The notes under the pieces: model-generated
Databases searched by the model: none
Told to the model about the DNA's origin: nothing
What the model saw: only the letters and a program-made list of their open reading frames with translations
Assembly (NCBI RefSeq): GCF_020283565.1
Contig: NC_060064.1
Span: 3,804,001-3,868,000, forward strand
Direction: 5' to 3'
Origin: Trifolium pratense
Taxonomy: Eukaryota; Streptophyta; Magnoliopsida; Fabales; Fabaceae
DNA length: 64,000 nucleotides
Shown: positions 51,337-62,674 of the stretch, in pieces
Layout of the letters: every line of letters starts with the position of its first letter
How positions within the stretch are numbered: the first letter of the stretch is position 1
Program-made: the position numbers and the translations under genes

Positions 51337-54300
51337 ATGCGGAGAACAGGTCCTCAAGAGCTGCAATTTGATCCGGAGATTGAAAAGACAGCTCGCGCAA
51401 TTCGAAGGGCAACAAGGGAAGCTCAAGCTTTAAGGGGAACAGCTTTGCTAAGGGATACACCGGACTGTCAAGGAAGGGCTGCAGAAACGATGGAAGAAGA
51501 ACAGGTTCCACCGGTTCCTCAACCGCCAAGGCGTACCCTTGGTGATTATGGGAGGAGAGACAATGACGCGTTGGCAAACCAAGGCTTTCAGCCGGCGAAT
51601 CCTGTCTCATTCGACATCAAGAACACGGTCCTTTCCGCCTTAAAAGAGAATCCGTATTCAGGTTCGGAAGCTCAATGTCCGAATTTACACTTGTCTCACT
51701 TCTATGAAGCCTGCGACTATACTGATCCACCGGGGGTGAGCGAATCAGACAAAAGACTGAGGTTATTCAAGCATTCTCTCACCGGCCGAGCTAAAGATTG
51801 GTTAGACACGATACCCGCCGGAACAATTGAGACTTGGAGACAGCTGGAGCGGAAGTTCTTAGATCGTTACTTTCCTATTCACAAGTTTCTAGAAAGAAGG
51901 GCTGAAATTAGCAACTTCGAACAAGCGGATGGTGAGACGTTGTATGATGCTTGGGAGAGGTTCAAAGTTTGTCTTAAAAGGTGCCCGAATCACGGTTTCG
52001 ATGGCCACAATCAGATGCAAATGTTTACCCAAGGTTTGAGGGCTCAAACGCGAATGATACTTGACGCATCAGCCGGTGGTTCGTTGAAAAACCGTGACGA
52101 AACTGAAGCAAGAGAATTGGTTGAAAGCATGGCTCAAAACGAGTATCGAGCTACTAATGATAGAGGAGCCAAAAAGAAAGGCGGAGTGTTGGAATTGGAT
52201 ACTCAAACAGCTCTATTGGCGCAGCAAAAGCTCATGACTAGCCAAATGGAAGCAATGATGAAGTTGCTGTCCAATCCACAAGTTCAATCTTCTCCAATAG
52301 GTAAAATTGACAATGTGCGCTGTGATTTTTGTTTGCAGGACCACCCTAATGGCGGATGCTTCCCGGAGGGTTCAGAGGAGGCTCGCTACTTGGCCAATTT
52401 TCGGAAGCCGTACAACAATAATAACAACGGTTCCGGGTGGGGGAATGGTATGCAAAGTCAAGGTGCACAGCAACAGCAGCAAAGGCCTCCATCAAGGATG
52501 GAAGAGACTCTAAATCAGTTCATGCTCATGACCCAAAGCAACTTTGAAGCGATGAAATCGAGTCAAGCAACCTCTAATAAGAATCATGAAGCTTCGATAA
52601 AGAATCTTGAGGTGCAAATGGGTCAGCTGTCAAGACAGTTTTCGATGTTGCAAAACCAAGGAGGTTTCGGTGGAAACACTCATGATAATCCGAAAAATGA
52701 AACTTGCAATGGAATCACGTTGAGGAGTAGGGAGATTCCGGAAAGGCCAGCTGTAGAGAAGCCCTTGAAAAAGAAGGTCATTGAGGGAGAAGTTGAAAAT
52801 AAGCAAGAAGTTGTAGTTGAAAATGAGAGATATGAGGGAGAAGTAGAAAAGGAAACTATGACCAAGGAAGTTGAGATTAGTGAGGATGAAATAGAAGAAG
52901 TTGAAAAACAGAGGGAGATAAAAGAAAAAGAGAGTAAGAAGATTGAGAAAGGTAAAGGGATTGACGAATCACCATATGCTAGGATGCCTTTTCCTAGGAG
53001 AAAGAAAGTGAAGAATCTTGAGCGGGAGAAGGAGTTCAAGAAGTTCATGAAGGTGTTGAACAAGCTTGAGATGGCAATACCGTTAGTGGAGGCTTTGGAG
53101 CAAATGCCGGGTTATGCAAAGTTTTTGAAGGAGCTGCTCACAAAGAAAAGAAAACCATTGGATGATGAAATGGTGAGTATGACGGAGGAGTGCAGCGCCC
53201 TCATTCAACGGAAGCTACCTCAGAAAAAGAAAGATCCGGGGAGCTTTACAATTCCTTGTTCTATTGGTGATCTTAATATTGGGAAGGCTTTGTGTGACTT
53301 GGGTGCTAGTGTAAATTTGATGCCGTTATCAATAATGAAGAAGATACCAGGAGCTGTAGCAAAGCCGACAAAGATGAGTCTCTCTTTGGCGGATAGATCT
53401 ATCGTGTATCCGGAAGGTATCTTACATGATGTTCTGGTACGAGTTGGCGGATTTGTTTTTCCAGCTGACTTTGTCGTCTTAGACATGGAAGAAGATAAGA
53501 ATTGGGAACCCTTGCTGTTAGGAAGACCATTCTTAGCTACCGGACGCGCCCTTATCGATGTGGAGTTGGGAGAGCTAATGTTCCGGACTGACGGTGAACA
53601 AATCCTCTTTAATGTGTTTGAAGCTATGAAACAACACGACGATGACACTCAATGTTTCAGAATTGAAGTGGTTGATGAGGTCATTGAAGATATCTTTAAG
53701 GTTCAACACTCCTCCTCCACTCTTGAAAAAGTGTTAGTTAACTCATTGGATAATGTGGAAGAGGAAGGGGAGCGAGAAATTGAGTTGTGTCTTAGCAATT
53801 TGAATGCTAGTCGGATAGATGAAAGCCCTAAGTTTGAAAACCTCCTTGAAGTAAAGGACAAGGACCAAATGGAAGAAGAAAGGAAAGTTCCCGAACTGAA
53901 ACAACTCCCTTCCCATCTGAAGTATGTGTTCTTAAGTGATGATGCTTCGTTTCCAGCCATCATTAGCAGCAAACTCACTCATTTGGAAGAAGAGAAACTG
54001 TTGAGAGTTTTGAAGTCCAACAAAGCCGCAATGGGATGGACTATCTCCGATCTGAAAGGAATAAGTCCCACTTTTTGCATGCATAAAATCAAGTTGGAAG
54101 CGGAGTTTAAACCAGTGGTGCAACCGCAACGAAGACTCAATCCTACCATGAAGGAAGTTGTGAAGAAAGAGGTGCTGAAACTATTGGAAGCCGGGATGAT
54201 ATACCCTATCTCCGATAGTGCTTGGGTATCTCCGGTGCATGTGGTACCGAAAAAGGGGGGAATGACGGTAGTGAAGAATGACAAGAATGAGTTTATTCCA

Positions 54301-56787
54301 TCTCGGACTGTTACGGGATGGCGTATGTGCATTGACTATCGCCGACTCAACACCGCGACTAGGAAGGATCACTTTCCCTTGCCATTCATGGATCAGATGT
54401 TGGAACGGTTAGCGGGGCAAGAGTTCTACTGTTTTCTTGATGGCTACTCAGGTTACAATCAGATCACCGTCGATCCGGAAGATCAAGAGAAAACGGCATT
54501 TACTTGTCCCTTTGGGGTGTTCGCATATCGAAGAATGCCATTTGGATTATGTAATGCCCCAGCAACGTTTCAAAGATGTATGCTAGCCATCTTCTCCGAT
54601 ATGATGGAGGACACCATGGAGGTATTTATGGATGACTTTTCGGTTTTCGGTAAGTCCTTCGATTTTTGCCTTTCTAATTTGAATGATGTGCTGAAAAGAT
54701 GTATAAGTACCAATTTGGTTTTAAATTGGGAAAAATGTCACTTCATGGTAAGAGAAGGGATTGTTCTCGGTCACAAAATCTCCTCAAGGGGGATTGAAGT
54801 AGACCAAGCCAAAATTGAGGTAATCAAAGAGCTACCTCCACCGTTGAATGTAAAGGGGGTAAGGAGTTTTCTCGGACATGCCGGGTTCTACCGGCGGTTC
54901 ATTAAGGATTTTTCGAAAATTGCAAAACCCTTATCATCCTTACTAGTCAAGGATACGGTGTTTCTGTTTGATGAGGCTTGTGTGACTGCATTTAATTGTC
55001 TTAAAACTAAGTTGGTGACTGCCCCCGTGATCGTTGCGCCACAATGGGATCTCCCTTTTGAATTGATGTGCGATGCAAGCGATTACGCGGTTGGTGCAGT
55101 CCTAGGCCAACACCATAACAAACTTTTCCATGTGATATACTACTCTAGCAAGGTCCTTAATGAGAATCAAATTAACTACACCACAACAGAGAAGGAATTG
55201 CTAGCGGTGGTATTCGCTTTGGAAAAGTTTCGTTCCTATCTAATTGGGTCAAAAGTGATTGTTTTTACAGATCATTCAGCTTTGAAGTATTTGTTGACAA
55301 AGGGCGATTCCAAGCCGCGGTTGTTGCGATGGATGTTGCTTTTACAGGAGTTCGATTTGGAAATTCGAGACAAGAAGGGGGTAGAGAATGTGGTGGCTGA
55401 TCACCTCTCAAGGCTAAGCAATCCAGATATTACTAATAAGGAAGAAGCTATTAAGTGTGAATTCCCGGATGAAAAATTGCTTGGCGTATCTGAGTTTCCA
55501 TGGTTCGGTGACATTGCCAACCTCAAAGCTAGTGGATTCATTCCGGAAGAAATGACGGCGCAACAAAAGAAGAAGCTCTTCGCGGATTCGCGACATTATT
55601 TCTGGGATGATCCATTTTTGTTCAAGATGAGTAATGATGGCATGATTCGTCGATGTGTGGCTGATAGTGAGATCCGAGGTATTATGTGGCATTGTCATAA
55701 CTCGCCTTGTGGCGGGCATCATAGTGGCCCAAGAACAGCTGCGAAGGTTTTACAATGTGGGTTCTTTTGGCCAACGATATTTCAAGATTGTATGGAGTTT
55801 GTCAAGGCCTGCGATGCATGTCAACGATCGGGGGGTGTTTCTAAAAGAGATGAGATGCCGCAGCATGGCCTAACTGAAGTCGAACCATTTGATGTATGGG
55901 GGATAGATTTCATGGGACCATTTCCTTCGTCCCAATCTAATGTGCACATTTTGGTTTGTGTGGATTATGTTACAAAGTGGGTCGAAGCTACAGCCTGCCA
56001 AGCTAATGATTCAGCCACTGTGGTGCGGTTTCTCAAAAAGAACATATTTACAAGATTCGGGGTGCCGAGGATTTTAATCAGCGATGGAGGAAAGCACTTC
56101 ATTAATCAGCATCTGGAAAACTTGTTGAGGAAGTATAACGTTAAGCACAAGGTTGCTACTCCTTATCATCCTCAAACTTCCGGACAGGTTGAAGTATCCA
56201 ATCGCCAGTTGAAACAGATTCTTGAGAAGACGGTTTCGTCGTCAAGGAAGGATTGGTCACTCAAACTGGACGACGCGTTATGGGCATACCGCACCGCGTT
56301 TAAAACCCACCTCGGTTTTTCCCCGTATCAGTTGGTTTATGGAAAAGCATGTCATTTACCCGTGGAGCTTGAGCATAAGGCATACTGGGCTGTTAAGCAA
56401 CTGAACATGGATGCCACGCTCGCCGGTAGAGCTCGGTTGTTGAAGCTCAACGAGTTAGAGGAATGGCGTGAAAGGGCATATGAAAATGCAGTGCTATACA
56501 AGGCAAGGACTAAACGATATCATGATGCGCAATTAGTTCCGAAAAAGTTTCACGAAGGACAGTTGGTGCTTCTATTTAACTCTCGATTCAAGTTATTCCC
56601 CGGTAAACTCAAGTCCAAGTGGTCTGGTCCTTTTGTAGTTAAGGAGGTGTTTCCACATGGGGCTGTGGAAATCTTCAAATCGGGGGAGGAGAATCAGAGT
56701 TTTAAGGTGAATGGTCAAAGATTGAAAGTTTATCGGGGTGGAGAGCTCGTTCGGCACAACGTGGCTCTTTTCTTCCAAGACCCTTAG
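51337..56787 (+). CDS. Retrotransposon gag-pol polyprotein
   Basis: One uninterrupted frame of 1,816 aa. I start at the ATG at 51337 ([12 protein letters not shown]); the frame upstream of it has no ATG. Order: gag capsid domain (about 110-285, FEACDY...[14 protein letters not shown] type); degenerate zinc knuckle [13 protein letters not shown] (about 328-340); a charged Lys/Glu-rich linker (about 490-590); aspartic protease with [11 protein letters not shown] (about 651); reverse transcriptase with the YxDD-box variant FMDDF (about 1096); RNase H with [14 protein letters not shown] (about 1242) and [19 protein letters not shown]; integrase HHCC finger (from about 1450, ending CDACQ); and the DDE triad WGIDFMGP (about 1522), SDGGKHF (about 1582) and GQVEVSNR (about 1615). 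No chromodomain follows. All catalytic motifs appear intact, so the copy may be active. Confidence 0.96.
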   Translation: MRRTGPQELQFDPEIEKTARAIRRATREAQALRGTALLRDTPDCQGRAAETMEEEQVPPVPQPPRRTLGDYGRRDNDALANQGFQPANPVSFDIKNTVLSALKENPYSGSEAQCPNLHLSHFYEACDYTDPPGVSESDKRLRLFKHSLTGRAKDWLDTIPAGTIETWRQLERKFLDRYFPIHKFLERRAEISNFEQADGETLYDAWERFKVCLKRCPNHGFDGHNQMQMFTQGLRAQTRMILDASAGGSLKNRDETEARELVESMAQNEYRATNDRGAKKKGGVLELDTQTALLAQQKLMTSQMEAMMKLLSNPQVQSSPIGKIDNVRCDFCLQDHPNGGCFPEGSEEARYLANFRKPYNNNNNGSGWGNGMQSQGAQQQQQRPPSRMEETLNQFMLMTQSNFEAMKSSQATSNKNHEASIKNLEVQMGQLSRQFSMLQNQGGFGGNTHDNPKNETCNGITLRSREIPERPAVEKPLKKKVIEGEVENKQEVVVENERYEGEVEKETMTKEVEISEDEIEEVEKQREIKEKESKKIEKGKGIDESPYARMPFPRRKKVKNLEREKEFKKFMKVLNKLEMAIPLVEALEQMPGYAKFLKELLTKKRKPLDDEMVSMTEECSALIQRKLPQKKKDPGSFTIPCSIGDLNIGKALCDLGASVNLMPLSIMKKIPGAVAKPTKMSLSLADRSIVYPEGILHDVLVRVGGFVFPADFVVLDMEEDKNWEPLLLGRPFLATGRALIDVELGELMFRTDGEQILFNVFEAMKQHDDDTQCFRIEVVDEVIEDIFKVQHSSSTLEKVLVNSLDNVEEEGEREIELCLSNLNASRIDESPKFENLLEVKDKDQMEEERKVPELKQLPSHLKYVFLSDDASFPAIISSKLTHLEEEKLLRVLKSNKAAMGWTISDLKGISPTFCMHKIKLEAEFKPVVQPQRRLNPTMKEVVKKEVLKLLEAGMIYPISDSAWVSPVHVVPKKGGMTVVKNDKNEFIPSRTVTGWRMCIDYRRLNTATRKDHFPLPFMDQMLERLAGQEFYCFLDGYSGYNQITVDPEDQEKTAFTCPFGVFAYRRMPFGLCNAPATFQRCMLAIFSDMMEDTMEVFMDDFSVFGKSFDFCLSNLNDVLKRCISTNLVLNWEKCHFMVREGIVLGHKISSRGIEVDQAKIEVIKELPPPLNVKGVRSFLGHAGFYRRFIKDFSKIAKPLSSLLVKDTVFLFDEACVTAFNCLKTKLVTAPVIVAPQWDLPFELMCDASDYAVGAVLGQHHNKLFHVIYYSSKVLNENQINYTTTEKELLAVVFALEKFRSYLIGSKVIVFTDHSALKYLLTKGDSKPRLLRWMLLLQEFDLEIRDKKGVENVVADHLSRLSNPDITNKEEAIKCEFPDEKLLGVSEFPWFGDIANLKASGFIPEEMTAQQKKKLFADSRHYFWDDPFLFKMSNDGMIRRCVADSEIRGIMWHCHNSPCGGHHSGPRTAAKVLQCGFFWPTIFQDCMEFVKACDACQRSGGVSKRDEMPQHGLTEVEPFDVWGIDFMGPFPSSQSNVHILVCVDYVTKWVEATACQANDSATVVRFLKKNIFTRFGVPRILISDGGKHFINQHLENLLRKYNVKHKVATPYHPQTSGQVEVSNRQLKQILEKTVSSSRKDWSLKLDDALWAYRTAFKTHLGFSPYQLVYGKACHLPVELEHKAYWAVKQLNMDATLAGRARLLKLNELEEWRERAYENAVLYKARTKRYHDAQLVPKKFHEGQLVLLFNSRFKLFPGKLKSKWSGPFVVKEVFPHGAVEIFKSGEENQSFKVNGQRLKVYRGGELVRHNVALFFQDP

Positions 56788-56828
56788 GTGCATGGAACGT
56801 CAAGCATCGGGACGTTAAACAAGCGCTG

Positions 56829-56846
56829 GTTGGGAGGCAACCCAAC
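56829..56846 (+). other. Hairpin just after gag-pol stop
   Basis: GTTGGGAGGCAACCCAAC forms a 6-bp stem with a 6-nt loop, 41 bp past the stop codon. I recall a closely similar GGGAGGCAACCC motif in many plant Athila-type elements. Its role is unknown to me. Confidence 0.6.
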
Positions 56847-56942
56847 GGTTTCTAATGATTAGTTGTTTTATTTTGCAATATGTAGGTAGGTACGCAGTTT
56901 TTAGCAGCAAACAGAGCAGAAACAGAGCACTGACGAAGTGTA

Positions 56943-57307
56943 CTACGCTGGGGGCGTGGTGTAGTCACGCGCGGCGTCGTGTAAGTAAAGGGAAGAGGTG
57001 CCACTGGAGTAGAGATCACGCGCGGCGTGAAGGCTTCCTACGCGCGGCGTGATGCTGGAAGTGGATAAGTGAGCTCTCTGACTAGTGATCACGCGCGGCA
57101 TGGTACCTTTCACGCGCCGCGTGACCAAGGCAGAGAGGAAGGTGGATTTGCTAAAGTTATCACGCGCCGCGTAAGGAGAGCTACGCGCGGCGTGATAAAG
57201 TCAACTTGACCGTTTGAATTTGGTCAACATGACCGTTGGATTTTGGGGTCAGAGAGAAATTTTGAATTAAATCACGCGCGGCGTGGAGTAAGCCACGCGC
57301 GGCGTCA
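56943..57307 (+). promoter_or_regulatory. Second GC-palindrome array, internal 3' region
   Basis: Nine more sites of the ACGCGCGGCGTGA/ACGCGCCGCGTGA type, opened (as in the LTR) by CTACGCTGGGGGCGT at 56943. They begin about 155 bp after the gag-pol stop. A TATA-like TATTTAAA follows at 57328, repeating the LTR layout. Confidence 0.65.
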
Positions 57308-57327
57308 TCAGGTGACCTTGTTCTGAC

Positions 57328-57335
57328 TATTTAAA
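57328..57335 (+). promoter_or_regulatory. TATA-like motif after second array
   Basis: TATTTAAA, 20 bp downstream of the last palindrome. A possible internal promoter, inferred only from the repeated architecture. Confidence 0.35.
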
Positions 57336-59001
57336 CTCTCAAGATTCTAGCTAAAGACTCACCATTCGTCAAAGTTCAGATTCATCTGCTTGGTTTTAGG
57401 CTTCAGATCTATCAATTTCACTTGAATTCTTAAGTGCGATGTGAAGCCTAAAATCAGTGCAAGTGAATTCAGTAACTTTTATTTCATTAATTCAACCTTC
57501 ATTGCATTAACTCAATCTCATGAGGGTTTTCGCAGGTGGTAAGATATACAGTCTGGTGTTTTGTTGTAGGCCTCAGATGCACGTGACTACTATTAACCTC
57601 CCTGTTCTTCAATTATAGATCGTGCATGTTTTGCATAAGGGCTACTGCTGCTGCTGCTGCTACTATGCCACTACTACTCTATCTCTATCTTTACTTAATT
57701 GTCTTTTAATTGTTTGGTTTGTAATAATATTTGATGTTGCTTGGATATTGGCTGGATGTTTTATTTTGTACTTGAATTTGAATCTCCTTTGTTTAATTGT
57801 GGAATGATTTTTACCTCTAGAGTTTGTTTCAATATTTTGGCATGTTCTTTCTAGTCACTTGAGTATCAATTACTTGATTTTCTCCGTGTGTGATATGTGA
57901 AACTTGCAGTGCAATAGCTTGTTGCACTCATGTGATCAAGAGGCAAAGGAAGGGAACGCACACTTTTTGACCGGTTCTTTGATTCGACCCAACCGAGAGG
58001 TATTGAGCCAAACACTCCTTTTTCTTCTATGTGTGATATCCACTCATGTATTGTCTCTCGATTTTGCTTGTCATCTTTTTATTTGATTGGTACTTTTGTA
58101 GCACACACGAGGCATGTTCCTTGGTACCTTTGAGCCTTTCTATCCACCCTTACTTGTAATTATCCTTTGCTTAACCAATTTGAGCTGAAAAAGAAAATGT
58201 TATTTTTACAAAACCTTAAGAAATTTTTGATGAAAAAAGGAATGACTTTCTTGGAGGTTAGGCACCTAATTAGTGGTTGATGCGCATTGCTCACCACTAA
58301 GTTTGGGGTTGCTCTTTGGAATTAGCAACAAAAAAAGTTTGGGGTGAGGGTACTAGAGAACTCACAAAAAGTTTTGATTTGAAAAATTGAGAAAATTTCA
58401 AAAATTGCAAGGCAGAAAAAAAAAAAATGAAAAAAAGAGATGTATGTGAAAAAAAAAAATAGAAAAGAAGTGATAACCTTGAATTCAAAAGAATTGCAAA
58501 ACTTGTTTGATGATTGAAAAAGTTCTCTAGTCCACTATAGTTCAAAGGAAAAAGGGGTTTGGTTTATGAAAATGTTTTTTTTGACTAATAGGGGGATCTA
58601 ACTCCAAGTTTTTCTACTACTTATCCCAAAATGTCACCATCCACCCTAGCCAAGCCACGTTATAACCCTAAAAGTCCTCTAATGTGTGTGCACAAAGTGA
58701 ACCGAAGGAATTCTTAGATTACTTGCAAAATTATTGTTGACTTGCATTGATGTGTTGATTTGAGTGAAGTACCAAAAACTGAAGAGTGCATGTGAGTAGT
58801 GTGATGAAATCATAGAGCTTTGGTCAAAAAGTGTGAACTACTTAAAAATGTCTTGCGGGAACAGTTGTGCAATTGAGCATTGTTTGCAGGTGGATCATTG
58901 ATCATCAGGTGAGTCTCACGTATGTATGATTCGGGTGAATTTAAGGAAAATGCCAAGGTCTTGACACAAAAGCTTGAGGTAAAAGTTGTTTCCTTGAGGA
59001 C
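57336..59001 (+). other. Non-coding 3' internal region of retrotransposon
   Basis: About 1.7 kb without an env-like frame. It contains a short CTG repeat near 57643, A-rich tracts near 58409-58460 and two extra copies of a polypurine-tract-like word, GTTTGGGGT (58301 and 58337). Only short frames, with no recognisable domain. Confidence 0.6.
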
Positions 59002-59026
59002 AAGGAAAGGTTTAAGTTTGGGGTTG
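59002..59026 (+). other. Polypurine tract
   Basis: AAGGAAAGG followed by TTTAAGTTTGGGGTTG abuts the 3' LTR, in the position where plus-strand DNA synthesis is primed. Confidence 0.65.
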
Positions 59027-60329
59027 TGATGACAAATCGTCACACTCTCTAATCCATGCCTATTTTAGCAACATTAGATACATTTTAGTAGGTTTTTAGC
59101 AATAAATATGAGAGAAATCTAACCATTAGCTTGATTACTTGATTTGCAAGAAAACAGGAAAAACTGCAGGAAATGAGTGCTTTTCACTACGCTGGGGGCG
59201 TAGCCCATCACGCGCCGCGTGATGGAGCTCACAGGGAGCAAGGATTTTCACTCTGATCACGCGCGGCGTGATAACTGACCACGCGCGGCGTGAACCTTTG
59301 TGCAGGAACTGGATTGCTCTCTGACCTTGCCACGCGCGGCGTAGCTTTGGACCACGCGCGGCGTGAAGTCTTGATTGAAGATGAAGATTGCCTCTGACTT
59401 GATCACGCGCCGCGTGATTCTGTTACCACGCGCGGCGCAGTTGATGGAATTGCAGCCACGCGCGGCGTGGTGGATCTGGCGCGCGGCGTGGTTGCGTTCT
59501 GTATATATATTTTCTGCATAATTCTGTTTTCGGGTTGGAAAATTCTGCAACATTGGACTACATTCTGGACTTGGAACTTGAAGATCGTGATTCACACTCC
59601 AGTGGAGAGCTCCAAGCGCATCAGATCATGGATTCACAAGCCGTGGCGATGAAGCGAGGAAGCGAACGAAGATCGATGAGGAGCTAAACTCCTTTGAGGT
59701 AGGATCTAGGATAGTCTAGAATGTAGGGAGATCATATGTAATCTGTTATATGTGTAAGAATCTACTCATTTCATAAGTGATTAATTTGATACAATTCAAT
59801 GTTTAATGCTTTACAATCCTTCATTAGTGTTGTAATGATTTTGAGTTAAGTCACGTGCGAGAGTATTGATTTAATGTCTGAACTGAATTGTATTGAGCGC
59901 TCGAGTGTCTCCGGTCGAGAGATTGAGGCATAGAGTGTAGCGAACGATTGACGCGCGTTAAGATCATTCGTTGTAGGTAGCTTCCGCCCGAGAGATCGGG
60001 GGAGTATCGACAACGAATAGAGTGGGTTTTGACAAGAGATTGCGATTCACTATTTTGTCGATCTAGTTGTTAACACTTGAGTAGATTCCTATGATATAGT
60101 AGATTGCATGTGGTTGAACTATAGACTAGGCGATTCCGATGATTCTACCTCGCTTTTCCATTATATCAAGCATATTTTCTAGCAATTCATTACTCAACAT
60201 ACCCCCAATTTATGTGTATTTTCTGTATAATGTCTATGAACACCATTCGATTAGTTTGATCACACAATCCCTGTGGATCGATATTTTTATTACTACGTGA
60301 TTTTCGTGCACTTGCGAAATTTATCATCA
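59027..60329 (+). repeat. 3' LTR (1,303 bp)
   Basis: Same length and, by eye, the same sequence as the 5' LTR, including the nine-site palindrome array (59187-59491) and TATA box. The right target duplication ACATT follows at 60330-60334. Confidence 0.95.
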
Positions 60330-60334
60330 ACATT

Positions 60335-60766
60335 CATCACAAATAAAAATGGACTTATATTGTAGAATTTTGTGTGACTATAATTCAAAAAAATTATTAT
60401 CAAGAATAGTAAGAGACAAAATTCATCATTAGAAATAAATTTTACTGTACTCTCCTTTTTTCATTAGAAGTCAAATTTTTGTATCAAATCTTTAAGGAAA
60501 AAAAAAATTTCGGTATGAATGTTCATATGGATATATATATTTTTTTTTTGTATTATATATATATATAAACTTCTGGTAATTTGAAAGTTTTACATTTTTT
60601 TCAGGATCTCTACTCATTGAATATCAAGTGTTTGTGGGGTGGGGTACATGTATAAAAGGGGGATATGAAGTAAAAATTTCCCCACTTCAACGAGCGACCC
60701 ATATATGATATATCATACTATTTTAGAGCCCACATAGTTTTTCATTGAATGAGAAATTGTTGTGCC
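60335..60766. other. Intergenic, right flank of retrotransposon
   Basis: AT-rich continuation of the locus split by the LTR element; (TA)n-rich near 60530-60568. No gene is seen. Confidence 0.5.
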
Positions 60767-60775
60767 TCAAAATAA

Positions 60776-61029
60776 GATGTTTTCTCTTCACACCTCCCAT
60801 GAATCTTTTATACCCCTAATATTCCAATTTTGCCCTTGCAGAAAAATTCGATTCGCAGAAACTGAATTTTTACTAGTGCAAATTCAGAGTAAATTTCGTT
60901 TTTTAGAAACTGAAATTTGGTTTCAAGGCAAAAAAAACTTCGGTTTCTATGAACCGAAGTTTTTTCAAGGGCAAAATTGGAAATTCAAGGGGGATAAAAG
61001 ATTCACGGGGGGTGGGAAAAGAAAACATC
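60776..61029 (+). mobile_element. MULE-type MITE, 254 bp, copy B
   Basis: Terminal inverted repeats GATGTTTTCTCTTC...GAAAAGAAAACATC. Perfect 9-bp target duplication TCAAAATAA at 60767-60775 and 61030-61038. It has the same 254-bp length and three internal TTCGGTT...AACCGAA-type palindromes as copy A, in opposite orientation. Confidence 0.82.
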
Positions 61030-61175
61030 TCAAAATAATAGTTATTTTTCACAACCTCGTCTAATTCTCTCACTCCCTACATAAATTGAAGTGGGTAAAA
61101 TCTTTTTTAAAAGTTTAACTTTTTGGTTTTTATTTTTTTTACTTCCTTATTTCACAAAACATTACTTTTTTTATT

Positions 61176-61898
61176 GGCTTAAATGCAGTTTTACCCCTCT
61201 ATTTTAAATAAATCGGAATTTTAGACACCTATTTTATAATTTTTTGGATTTTGCCCCCCACCCCCCCCACCAAAGAATTATGCACAAAATTTACTTCTGA
61301 GCCTCAAGTTCAAAGCTTCGCACAGAACTCAATTTGGATCAATAATTCACCAAACTGGTACCGAAATGACCGCAATCGAGTTAGTTTTCCACATAATCAA
61401 ACTCCAATAAATTTGGAGTTACAGATAGAGATTAATTACCATTTGGGTGTAGGTCTGTCCAAATTAATTATCGTATGGAACTACTACTAGTCTTTTCATC
61501 ATGTCTCTCACCAGTAGCTCATTTTTTAATAGTATTTACATGTCTGAAAGCTAACGAAATTACCCTTGTTGGCATTTCAATTTCATCGAATTTGGAGTTC
61601 TGATGCGTTCGGTAGACGATGTTGAATTTGAAGGTCAGAAGTATATTTCTGCAGAATTAGTAATTTGACAGAACTTCACTAAAACGGTAATTAATCTCTC
61701 TCTGTAACTCCAAATTTAGTGGGGTTTGATTCTGTGGAAAGCTAACTCGGTTACGGTCATTTTGGTGAATTATTGATCCTAATTGAGTTATATGCAAAGC
61801 TTTGAAGTTGAGACTCGAAAGCAGATTTTGTGCAGAATTTTGGGGGGGCAAAATCCAAAAAAAATTATAATTAGGGGGGATAAAACTGCATTTAAGCC
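61176..61898. mobile_element. Foldback MULE-type MITE (723 bp)
   Basis: Ends GGCTTAAATGCAGTTTTACC and (inverted) GGCTTAAATGCAGTTTTATC. The arms pair over roughly 250 bp, including the block with AATTCACCAAA/TTTGGTGAATT. A 9-bp flanking repeat TTTTTTATT lies at 61167-61175 and 61899-61907, though low complexity makes it weaker evidence. No transposase frame. Confidence 0.75.
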
Positions 61899-61907
61899 TT
61901 TTTTATT

Positions 61908-62594
61908 TTATTTTAAAGAAATATGTTATTTTATAAAAAAAAAATAGTTTTATAGAATACGGTGAAAGTCAAATTATGGTTTCTTGTTTAGATTTGACTT
62001 ATTTTTAGTTTATGTCAAAAAAAAAAGTTTATGTGAATAAGCTAATTATGATATTTTCTAAAATTTATTTTTTTGTCAATATAAAAATTTATCTTCTTAT
62101 TTTTCTACAGCTATCATTTTCTTCTCCACACTTATTTCTTAAAAAAACATTCCACTTATCATTTTTAAAATTTGTAATTGCTTATTTAATAGACGAGGCC
62201 TAAAACGAGTTACCTTTCTTTAAAAAAATATGTCATGGAAAACAAAAATCTCTTTTTAAACAAAATTTTGTCCGAAGATATTTTTTATTTGGTGAAACCA
62301 TTTTTTTTTAATAATTATTTGGTGAAACCTTGAAAAGATGTTGGGTACGAGTACACAAGACTATTAAATAAATGAAAAATACGATGTGTCAGCTTATGTC
62401 ACAATATTGTATTTATATGGAATATATTTTTTATATAAATTATTATTCTTGTTATTTTTAAAAAATTATTTTGTTTTCTATGAGAAAAATAAAACTCATA
62501 TTATAAATAGAAATGTGGTAGATAAAATCCGATTTCTTTTGTTTTTAAAATGATTTGAAAAAAAAATTGGAACCCAAAACTATTGTTTTAGTAC
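61908..62594. other. Intergenic, nothing recognised
   Basis: AT-rich sequence before the tRNA gene with homopolymer runs and no coding or repeat signal I can name. Confidence 0.5.
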
Positions 62595-62600
62595 AAAAAA
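62595..62600 (-). terminator. Pol III terminator of tRNA-Ala
   Basis: Run of six T on the minus strand (A on +), one base after the mature 3' end. Standard Pol III stop. Confidence 0.8.
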
Positions 62601-62601
62601 G

Positions 62602-62674
62602 TGGAGATGCGGGGTATCGATCCCCGTACCTCTCGCATGCTAAGCGAGCGCTCTACCATCTGAGCTACATCCCC
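62602..62674 (-). tRNA. tRNA-Ala (AGC)
   Basis: 73-nt cloverleaf on the minus strand, intronless. Acceptor GGGGATG pairs with CATCTCC (one G-U), discriminator A. The D arm has TAGCTCAGATGGTAGAGC (A box). The anticodon stem-loop is CTCGC-TTAGCAT-GCGAG with anticodon AGC. The T arm is CGGGG-ATCGATA-CCCCG (B-box region). All stems form and a Pol III terminator follows, so it is probably functional. Confidence 0.96.

Larger units (their letters stand above)
49901..60329 (+). mobile_element. Complete Ty3/gypsy LTR retrotransposon, probably Athila lineage (10,429 bp)
   Basis: All parts of an autonomous element are present: two 1,303-bp LTRs with TGATG...CATCA ends, a 5-bp target duplication, primer-binding site, a single intact gag-pol frame, polypurine tract and a 2.2-kb non-coding 3' region. 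There is no chromodomain. The integrase C-terminal text ([20 protein letters not shown]) and the tRNA-Asp-type primer site fit the Athila lineage as I remember it. I see no env-like frame. Several arrays of GC-rich palindromes (listed) are the most distinctive structural trait. Direct line-by-line comparison found no LTR differences, so insertion is very recent. Confidence 0.95.

Noticed and set aside
52680..53063. Ser/Phe-rich minus-strand frame
   Set aside because: Antisense of the Lys/Glu-rich linker in gag-pol.
57622..57807. Hydrophobic 61-codon frame in the place of env
   Set aside because: It starts at GTG, lies in T-rich DNA that yields Leu/Phe/Ile by composition, and has no signal peptide or Cys pattern.
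60762..61064. 100-codon frame similar to one at 33688-33948
   Set aside because: The shared peptide comes from the two copies of the 254-bp MITE.
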